A stretch of 64,000 nt of DNA from Branchiostoma floridae. Taxonomy: Eukaryota > Chordata > Leptocardii > Amphioxiformes > Branchiostomatidae. Where the stretch lies: positions 18,684,363-18,748,362 of the forward strand of contig NC_049995.1 of NCBI RefSeq assembly GCF_000003815.2, read 5' to 3'. Shown one piece after another: positions 49,608-59,400 of this stretch; within the stretch, counting starts at the first letter, position 1; the number at the start of each line of letters is the position of its first letter. A model generated the notes under the pieces. That model had not been told where the DNA came from and searched no databases. It saw only the letters and a program-made list of their open reading frames with translations. The position numbers were made by a program, and so were the translations under genes.

Positions 49608-50874
49608 AGTTCCTGACCACTGAGTTAGATCTTTGATAAAGATTAAATGTTAACATGACTTACCCATTCTAACCAATTATCCGGCCTACTTCGTGATGAA
49701 TGAGGAACGGATGGACGGGGCGGAGGGCGGTACCGACTTCCTACGACCTTTGACCCATCGCTCAGGCAATATTTTTTCGAAAATCACGTGTTCTCAGAAA
49801 TTGAGTCCTACTTTTATCCGTTCCCATCTGTTTCGTCAGTCATCCTGAAGAAGACTTGAGGATTCGGTGATTCCCGAAAGCTCATTTTGTTATCCATCTT
49901 CATATTGCTTCATTCCAGTACATAGATCTATGCTTAAAATACACTTTATGCGAAAGTCGAATCTTTTTGATAGCAAACGTGTCTCAAAACAATGGTAACT
50001 TTTGGGGTATGTCTGATTTGACAGATCAAAGCTTTATTAATTGATTATTGCTTCGTTAGTAGCTTTGCAGACTCACAGGTCTTGCATGGCCATGGATTCC
50101 CTTTTAAACATCGTACATTGGTATTAATCAAGTGGCAACACTGTGATATTAAAAAAAGTCATCTTGTATATATTCTAATTTTGCGAAGACGGAATGAAGT
50201 TGAGGAGGATGACAGACTCGTCACAAACTCGAGGGTACCCTTCAGTTTGACCGATGATAACGACTATCCAAACAGCAGTGTGCCGACAATGGTACACGAT
50301 GTGTGATTTTTTTTACCTGTAACATCAACATGTATCATCAGCTGAACAAATACATACTAAATACAGACCTCTACACAATGTCTAAAGATCGTGCATTAAA
50401 ACGTCTGTGGCATCAGCGGTTGAATTCTATGGAATCGAAATGGATAGTTTACAATGTCGCAGTCAGTTTTACTCTAATCAAAGCTATGCTTTCTTTGAAT
50501 AAAATGATCATGATTTTTGTGGTCTTAATTATTAAACTGAGTATTAACGATGATTTAGGTCCCTGTGTGACACCCGGTAAAAAGACGTGGCCAAATGAAA
50601 AGCATTGACAGACATAGAATGTCTCACAGGGACTTCCAGCGGTACATGATGAAACTGAATGCTATTAAACTGAATGAACTGAATGAACGCTCATTCCTGT
50701 AGTACCAGCAGTATCCGCTATGCGCGCAGCTGCACCTGCCATCGCGACATTACCCAGTGATCGATCAAAGTCTAACACGTACCGAGTTTGTTTCCAACTG
50801 CCGCTACGGACAGGAGATATCTGAGGGCCGGTAGTTTGTCTTGAAGAACCAGACCAACGCTGGCTACGTCTTAA
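49608..50874. repeat. Second 3' flank and partial module after gene F
   Basis: Non-coding. It repeats the B/D-type flank (GACAGACTCGTCACAAAC at about 50211), then a shortened spacer module (50600-50874) that passes directly into fragment 2. Confidence 0.55.
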
Positions 50875-50970
50875 GGGTTTAAACCGGAAGGTCTGGCTGT
50901 GGGACCGGAAGGGCAGCTGGTTGTGACTGATTGGGATAACTATACAGTGACTGTATTTCTTAACTACTGA
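50875..50970 (+). pseudogene. Stranded NHL 3' end, fragment 2
   Basis: Encodes FKPEGLAVGPEGQLVVTDW and TVTVFLNY with a stop at 50968-50970. On its left the spacer block GCTGGCTACGTCTTAAG is joined directly to it, where other spacers continue with GAGTTTGTCTTACCG. This marks a deletion or unequal-exchange junction. Confidence 0.88.
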
Positions 50971-51009
50971 TCGGAAAACATCTTTGATAAGTTTATTTTG
51001 TTCCAACAT

Positions 51010-52325
51010 AAGTAAGAACACAAGCCTGGAAATATCTTAACTCTGGTGATGACTGATTTTTCGAAGGCCTTCGATCGCATTGATCATACCACTGCCATAT
51101 GTAAGCTGATTAAACTTGGAACAAGACCGTGCATCGTTCCATGGATATGTGACTTCTTGTCTGCACGCCGCCAACGCGTACGTTACAGCGGTGAACTTTC
51201 CGAATGGGAGACCCTGTCATGCTCTGTTCCGCAAGGTACACTGTTAGGACCACTTATTTTCCTGGCAGTCTTCGGCGATGCGGTCAGAGACATACCCCCC
51301 GAGGTGTCGGAATGGAAGTTTGTGGACGATTTATCATTGGCCGAATCCAGACACTACCAGCAACCGTCCATCATGCAACAGGAAATGGACAACTTCAACC
51401 AATGGTCAGAACAAAACCACATGCTTTTAAACGCGGACAAATGCAAGGTAATGATCTTCTGTTTCATGATGCGCCCTCCCCCACCACTGGTTCTCACCAT
51501 CAATGGTAAAGAACTTGAGATTGTGTCAGTTGCGCGTCTCCTGGGAGTACTTCTACAGGCTGACTTGAAATGGGAGGCTAACGTGGTGTACATGCTTTCA
51601 AAAGCAAATGGCCGTCTCTTTCTGCTAAGGAGATTACGTAACTTCCATCTGTCATCCGAGGACTTACTTCAGGTGTACACGTCATTCATCAGGCCAGTGG
51701 TGGAATACTGTGTTCCTGTATGGAATCCTGGACTGACAAGTATGCAGGTTGCAAGGTTGGAACGGGTCCAGAAGAGGGCGCTGCGCACAATTCTGAAGGG
51801 ACAGTACACTAGCTATGAGTCAGCTCTGCAGCTAACCGGTCTAAAGTCACTGAAGGACCGACGAGAGGACCTATGCCTGAAGTTTGCTGGCAAACTCAGC
51901 CCTGAACTCCTCCCACCCACAGTAGGGGAACTCCATGGTAGAAACACTAGGAACTCTAAGAAGCTCAAAACTGTAAAGTGCAGAACAAACCGATACCGAA
52001 ATTCCCCAATGCCATATCTAGTCCACCTCCTGAACAAATGCTGATATTGTGAATAGTCGAGTGTTATCATGTTCAGAATAAGACCAATTGTCTATAAGTT
52101 TTAAAGTGTATGATAAGGCGAGACATGTTATTGTGCGATAGTGTAAATAGTCGATTGTTTTTTATGTTCCAATTAAGAGAAAAGTTGTCTTATAGTTTTA
52201 AAGTGTACGATAAGTTGAGACATGTTATTGTGCCACACTTGTACCGTATACGCAATTCAGCCTTTGGCTGCGAGGTATGTCGTTTTTCAATAAACCATTC
52301 ATTCATTCATTCATTCATTCATTCA
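51010..52325 (+). mobile_element. 5'-truncated CR1/L2-type LINE
   Basis: An open frame (to 52044) encodes the reverse transcriptase from its first catalytic block on: TDFSKAFDRIDH, CSVPQGTLLGPL and FVDDLS (the YADD equivalent, residues F-V-D-D), then the thumb and a C-terminal region with VEYCVPVWNPGL. The endonuclease and N-terminal RT parts are missing. The 3' end is an ATTC microsatellite (about 52297-52325) after AATAAACC, as expected for this superfamily. Flanks belong to an NHL 3' flank; ACATAA near 51007 and 52331 could be a short target duplication. It is not autonomous. Confidence 0.85.
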
Positions 52326-52844
52326 AGAATTGACATAACAATTTAGTCTAGCAGTTCTCCTGTGTAGTTAATAATGAGGAACGGATAGACGGGGCGGAGG
52401 TGATACCGACTTCTAAAGGCCTTTAACCAAACACTTGTGAAAACTTCGATCGTCAGTCATCCTGAAGAAGACCAGAGGATTCAGTATAATTTCCGGAATT
52501 TTGTTTTTCATCTTCATATTGCTTTAGTACACAAATCATAGTAAATTTTTGCGACAGTTTTTTAAATATTTCAATGTTAAGTTATGCTAAGTTCGTACAT
52601 GGGGCGGACCTAATGTACGATGTACGATGTACGAAGTTAAGATATTTTGATTATGCTGTGAGTTATGCTAACTCTGTACGCAGCATTTTATTCTACTTTC
52701 ACCTGTCGCACATGGTAAATGTGAAACATGTAGAATAACGATAATGATAAAAATGCAACATGTATTGCATTTATCTTTTGTTGAACATTTATTTTTGATA
52801 ATTTACAAGGTCAGCAGTCCTGTTCTCTCCAGTTTTCTCTCTTC
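52326..52844. other. Spacer before satellite
   Basis: Resumes the NHL-type 3' flank (GAGGAACGGATAGACGGGGC near 52376), then AT-rich sequence. At about 52612-52635 a short inverted piece of the downstream satellite occurs (GTACGATGTACGATGTACG). Confidence 0.5.
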
Positions 52845-54245
52845 TCGAACATTGTGTACGTACATCAACCCTGCCCCTCTGAACTAAGTTAGATTTTTAA
52901 GTTCGTACATCGTACATCGTACATCAACCCTGCCCCTCTGTACTAAGTTAGATTTTTTTAAGTTCGTACATCGTACATCGTACACCAACCCTGCCCCTAT
53001 GTACTAAGTTGGATTTTTTTAAGTTCGTACATCGTACATCGTACATCAACCCTGCCCCTCTGTACTAAGTTAGATTTTTAAGTTCGTACATCGTACATCG
53101 TACATCAACCCTGCCCCTCTGTACTAAGTTAGATTTTTTTAAGTTCGTACATCGTACATCGTACACCAACCCTGCCCCTATGTACTAAGTTGGATTTTTT
53201 TAAGTTCGTACATCGTACATCGTACATCAACCCTGCCCCTCTGTACTAAGTTAGATTTTTTAAGTTCGTACATCGTACATCGTACATCAACCCTGCCCCT
53301 CTGTACTAAGTTAGATTTTTAAGTTCGTACATCGTACATNNNNNNNNNNNNNNNNNNNNNNNNNNNNNNNNNNNNNNNNNNNNNNNNNNNNNNNNNNNNN
53401 NNNNNNNNNNNNNNNNNNNNNNNNNNNNNNNNNNNNNNNNNNNNNNNNNNNNNNNNNNNNNNNNNNNNNNNNNNNNNNNNNNNNNNNNNNNNNNNNNNNN
53501 NNNNNNNNNNNNNNNNNNNNNNNNNNNNNNNNNNNNNNNNNNNNNNNNNNNNNNNNNNNNNNNNNNNNNNNNNNNNNNNNNNNNNNNNNNNNNNNNNNNN
53601 NNNNNNNNNNNNNNNNNNNNNNNNNNNNNNNNNNNNNNNNNNNNNNNNNNNNNNNNNNNNNNNNNNNNNNNNNNNNNNNNNNNNNNNNNNNNNNNNNNNN
53701 NNNNNNNNNNNNNNNNNNNNNNNNNNNNNNNNNNNNNNNNNNNNNNNNNNNNNNNNNNNNNNNNNNNNNNNNNNNNNNNNNNNNNNNNNNNNNNNNNNNN
53801 NNNNNNNNNNNNNNNNNNNNNNNNNNNNNNNNNNNNNNNNNNNNNNNNNNNNNNNNNNNNNNNNNNNNNNNNNNNNNNNNNNNNNNNNNNNNNNNNNNNN
53901 NNNNNNNNNNNNNNNNNNNNNNNNNNNNNNNNNNNNNNNNNNNNNNNNNNNNNNNNNNNNNNNNNNNNNNNNNNNNNNNNNNNNNNNNNNNNNNNNNNNN
54001 NNNNNNNNNNNNNNNNNNNNNNNNNNNNNNNNNNNNNNNNNNNNNNTACATCGTACATCAACCCTGTCCCTCTGTACTAAGTTAGATTTTTAAGTTCGTA
54101 CATCGTACATCAACCCTGCCCCTATGTACTAAGTTAGATTTTTTAAGTTCGTACATCGTACATCGTACATCAACCCTTCCCCTATGTACTAAGTTAGATT
54201 TTTTAAGTTCGTACATCGTACATCGTACATCGTACACCAACCCTG
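52845..54245. repeat. 59-62 bp satellite with three-unit higher-order pattern
   Basis: Units read AAGTTCGTACATCGTACATC, then GTACATCAACCCTGCCCCTC and TGTACTAAGTTAGATTTTT. Every third unit before the gap has CACCAACCC, CTATG and GTTGG variants (about 52983 and 53163), giving a super-period of about 180 bp. The array is cut by a 707-N gap and continues for about 200 bp after it. Confidence 0.93.
53340..54046. other. Assembly gap inside the satellite
   Basis: 707 N, not a round placeholder, so its length was probably estimated. Confidence 0.98.
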
Positions 54246-55533
54246 CCTACCTGTACAAAGTTAGATGACGTCACTTAAAACTTCCGAAGTTTACCGATTA
54301 CGGTCTATATCTACCTTTAACTTCGTACAAGTTCGTACAAGTTCGTACACACTAACTTCGTACAATTACCCCTTTTCTGGACATACCTCGTTTCCATAGA
54401 AAGGGACGTGCTTTTTGGACGTTGCAGGAATGACTAATGACTCCTCTTTATGTTTCCAACACGGCTATAGTGTACGGAGGCCAAGTTTGTTTTACTCCCG
54501 TCGGCCTTTGGGTGAGTTGTCTACGCGACCAGAACACGGAAGTACTGCAGCAACAGAAGCGCGTCGCGTGGACTATAGTAACTGCTGTATTACGGGTATT
54601 TCCCAGAGATCAACGTTCTTAGTGTATGGCTGTGGGGAGTCCTCTGTCAACGGGCCAAGTACACGGCTAATTGTACAGACAGATTTCAGCAAAAACGTGC
54701 GGCTTGCACGTTGGCGTCCTTCGTACCATTCTTCACACAGGTGAGATTTCACACCTGCTTTATTTTATTTACGGTAACTTAGCATGTCAGCAAGGAGGTC
54801 AGTTTAGCTCAAAGGCTCAAAATACTGTATGCTATCTTGAGACCTTAATCCTTATGTGCATAAGAACAATTGATATCTTGTATCAAGGAAGACACAGGAA
54901 AATTCAAGAAGTTCTCATTTTATCTGGAAGGTATAAATGTATACATCTAATATTTCTAAACATGATTATTTTCTTAGCCACACTCTCCGTTAAGGGTAGA
55001 CCGGATGGTGGGTATTCACGGCTACACTTTAAATATACTTCACAAGAAGTTGAACGTGTAAATATGCTATTTGTGGCAAGGGCCTACTATGCTGGTGTCA
55101 TAAACAATGTCTCCACCCCTCGCCACGTCTGTGTGACTTGTCACCGGTGCTGAACAGAACAAACATTACGAAGTCGGTGAGGTAATAATGGCGACATATT
55201 TGTCTTTGGGGCTGCACTGGGCATGTCAAACTTCAGTTTTTCGCCTGCAATTTGAATGATATAATTCATTATGAAAAATTTATGTAAGATGATGAACCTC
55301 TAAGTATGTTATTCGTGACAAGAACTTGTAAGGAATCCGTTTATTTACAAAGCCTGGCACAAAGTGACCGCATGAATGTCTTCTAAGTTACTTTGAATGG
55401 GTAGGTGGGTAGGATGATTTTTCATTACAATTCTATGGTATTCACAGTTTTGTTGTAGACGTCTTATATTACTGTGAATAGGATAATGATAATGTGAGAG
55501 TCTCATTGTGACAAGAACCTATCAGTGTCCTGA
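54246..55533. repeat. Spacer paralogous to 28215-30064
   Basis: Non-coding. It is collinear with the C-D spacer but lacks the LINE fragment: GTCTGTGTGACTTGTCACCG (55126) passes straight into GGTGCTGAACAGAACAAAC. It ends with the GACCGCATGAATGTCTTC segment shared with genes B, C and F. Confidence 0.6.
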
Positions 55534-55622
55534 TCTCCGCCCCGCCCCTCGGCACGTCCGCGTGACGTGTTAATGATTGTTGGACAGAACAAACTCTCAG
55601 GAGGGGTCTGAGATGACGTCAC
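55534..55622 (+). promoter_or_regulatory. GC-box/CRE promoter-like element, gene G
   Basis: CCGCCCCGCCCCTCGG, GCGTGACGTGTTAATG and TGACGTCA at 55615-55622. It lies about 810 bp before the ATG, the farthest of the set. Spacer sequence with two related blocks (CTCAGTC-CAGAAGTTAA at about 55700 and 56025) lies between. Confidence 0.55.
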
Positions 55623-56429
55623 GGGGAGGTCAAGGTACTCGGAGATTTACAGACAACTACGGTACAAGTTCCAACTGGGCTGGGTGTGGGTTGAATGTTG
55701 CTCAGTCGCCAGAAGTTAACGTTGGTACTTTAATATGATTACAGTGAACAGTCCCCTTATCAGATTATCACAAAGAACACGGTAAATAAGTTGGTACAAT
55801 GTCTGAACTGCGCAACTATCGGCAACAGTCAATTCTGGGTGCCACAATTGGCACGCGTCTTCTAATGCCGGGCCCAATATAGACAGGTACAAGGTCACCG
55901 GTAGTCATAATTGGACAGTGTTCCCTTCCCTACAATCATTTCAACGTGTATGGTCCACGAGGTTGCTTTGCAGTATAACCCCTAGAATGCGCGCAAACTC
56001 GACAACATCCTCCTCAATGTTGCTCAGTCCTCAGAAGTTAATGTTACTTTAATATGATAACAGTGAAATGTCCCTTCGTCATATATATCAAGAAGGAAAA
56101 CAATAAGCCAGTAGGAGATTTGACCTGCGCGTGTGCCAGTCCAAAGTTGAGGGACCGTGACTTGTAATAATGAGTTCCTGTGTTGAAGATGCTTGACACT
56201 AGTCGAGACCTGTTTTTGTTTCATTCCTCATTGGTCTTTAACTTTGACATATCACTCATAAATCAACACTGTGAGTACACATTCCAAAATGCATAAAGAA
56301 TTTTATCAACATACTGCCATGTGTGTCATTTTCAAGCTGTTTTTGGCTATCAAAATATGGCAATGTAAGTCATAGAGATATGTTGTGTGCAAATTATCAA
56401 TTAAGTAACATGTATCGTCGATTTTCAGA

Positions 56430-59400
56430 ATGGCAGATCCAGTGCGAGAAAGAGTCACAGCTGCCGACAGGCGCCAGTTTGATTTTGTTCAAACCTTGCT
56501 CCGTATTTCTAAAGAACTCACAGAAGAGGAAACTGCAATCATGAAGTTGTGCTGCCTGCATCTGATCCCCAAAAGACAGGCGACACAACTCAAGCGGGCG
56601 GTGGACGTTTTCCACAAGCTGATGGAACTGGACAAAATTGACCAGGAAAACTTGGAGTTTATGGAAGAGATTCTGGAAAGAATCGGACGACAGGACCTGA
56701 TTCGGGACGTTCTGCGGCCGTTCCAGCCCCCGAACCGAGAGATTCCGGAAAATCCCGAACTCCAGCCGGAAAAGCCCGATCTCCAGCCGGAGTACCCCGA
56801 GCACCCGCCGGAAAACCTAGAGGTTCAGCCGACAGACCCCGAGCTCCAGTCGGAAAACCCCGAGCTCCAGCCGGAAAACCCCGAGATCCAGTCGGAAAAC
56901 CCCGAGCTCCAGTCGGGAACAAGTCTGGAAGGGACGACAGCAGATGGTGAGTAACATGAAGGAAACTTTTAAACCTCATAAAAAACTGTCCGTACAACAT
57001 GCCGTGTAATTTCAACCCAATTGAGATATGTAAGGGCTTAAACTGCCAGCGTCAATTTTGAGACTAGGAGGCTCATTTTAAATATTTGTTGGCAACAATT
57101 CTATGGTAATAAAGTAAGTTTTTTCAATTTACGTGTTGCCGTGGAAACGAGTTTCCGACAGTAATATTTTACAAAATTCACTAATATCGGGTTACATGAG
57201 GTTTCTAAGTAATAAATGCTTATGTGATGACGTAATCTGTCATAATCTAAATGGGAGAACGATATCTTTAGGTTTTAATCAGGTTATTGTCACTCGACTA
57301 AAATTACTACTTTGTATTTTATTTTACAGGTGGACTTTTTAGTCTGTTTCTATGGTGTTTTGTTGGTATATTTGGAATAAATTGTAGTTAGAAAATGTAA
57401 GAATGCAGATCTAAGATATAGGATCTCAAAGGAGATCAGCAAATACCAATAACGCCCCCCCACCCCCTATCGGCCCCAGAATTAAAACAGAAGCCCAGGC
57501 TAGATAGTGTTAACTTATTACATATCAAGTTCAAGATGAATTTCAATTTACCGTGCATCTATAAGAGTATTTGCCGTAGCTGGCTTCACATCCAAGTAAA
57601 ATAGATTTTCATAGTATTTAAAGTATGTAGTCAAATAGTGTAACAATGTATAGTTTACATAACTGAACCATTTGTTTTGTATTACAATTATAACATAGCG
57701 ATTCTATAGCGTATTGTACAATAAGCTGCACTCTAGGCTTAGGCTACAATGTTTTAGCTTTTAGTGTGTCATGAGATAAACAGAATTATCTCATCTCCTT
57801 ACGGCGGACTTCGGCCATTTTGTATTCGTATTTCTTCCAGCATGGTGGGAAGTAGTTCCAGGTGACGTGCTGGGACATTTCGACGATGTAATCCAGGAAG
57901 TCAGCCACAAGTGGGACGACCTGGCCCGGGAGCTGGGATTTCAGCATAACGAAATCAAAGTAATCCGAGACTTGGAGCGTGACCATGACCGCAGGTGCAG
58001 GGAAATGCTGACCAGGTGGAGAAACAGGGAGGGAAGGGGAGCTACTTTACAGGTCTTAAATCAAGCCTTAATGAACATTGGTGAAACCCGGACAGCAGAG
58101 AGCCTGGAAGGTTTGTATGATAGTTTTGTAATAAATGTTAAAAGTTACTATCATGATCTACTATTAACTAGAAGTTCTGTAGCACAATTAATGGATTCAG
58201 AAATTTGCTCTCAATCGAACTAGAAGCCATCTAAAAATCATTTTGAATACCTTTTTTAATTTTTGCAGGAAATGCTACCTCCAACATCTACGTGGTCTTG
58301 CACGGCGCAATGATCCAAGAAACTCTAGATCATCTTAAAAACTGCCTGGCAACTTTATGTGGCGCCACAAGGTCACAGATCAAGTTCATAGGTCACAAGA
58401 AGCACAAGAGCATCCTGGTACACTTCTCCATACCGCGGGAGAACACGGCGGTGCTGAGGCACATGGCGGATCACTCCGACCCGAGACTTGTCTACATGGG
58501 CGTCAAGTCACTGCAGATCGACGCTGACGTTCCCATCAAAGTCCAACAGGGGGCGCCGGTGTACGGTGAGTCGACTTTGTATTCCTCTTCATTGGTAAGC
58601 AGTTGCAATTATTATGGTACTTCTCTACATGTCTAAATTCAGGTGCTTTGAGTTGGTGTTTTAGTTTATGTATTGAGTAGTTTTCTTTTGGCAACGTTTG
58701 CATCTTTTAATCTTCCAGGTTACATAAACATTTTAGAGAAATAGAAAAAGGGAAAGAAAGAAAATAAAAAGACATCGCATTGTGTAGATACAACATGTCA
58801 AAGACGTGTCTGATAGACATCTCTAATAAATTGTCATTAGCTGTCTATTATACAGATCATGTCCTGTGTATTCAAAGTGTACTTTCCATCAATCAGAGTC
58901 ATCTAGACTACATATCTGTTGATTTCTAAATGCCACATCCCTTTCACTTGCCTTTCAGGTGTCAACAGACAACTGTCAGTTGATGACATCGAGGTGGGCT
59001 GCAGTACCCGGACCAGACACCAGAAGGCGCCCCAGAGCTGGACCCGCCTGTCTGCCCTGAACCTGTTCTCGGACGCCCTGCCGCTCCATCTGCAGGCAGC
59101 CGCGAGTCTGGAGTACCAGGGCTTCTCCTACAGCCTGGTCCGGGCTCTGGTGCAGAAGGACCGGCTCAGAGAACACCAGATGAGGCAGGCCATCCAGAAC
59201 CTCAGGAACGCAGAGGTGGATTCCAACACGCTCCGTCAGAAGGCAGAGGTGGATTTCAACACGCTCCGTCAGAAGGCAGAGGTGGATTCCAACACGATCA
59301 TGACTTTGCGCTCAAAGCTCAACATCGCAGAGAACAGGCTGCAGGAGGCTCTTGAGACGATCACAGTTCTTGAAGAAAAGCTGCGGCAGGCTCAAGAATA

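Noticed and set aside
52845-54245. CRISPR-like array
   Set aside because: The units are contiguous with no unique spacers, in a eukaryotic genome; this is a satellite.
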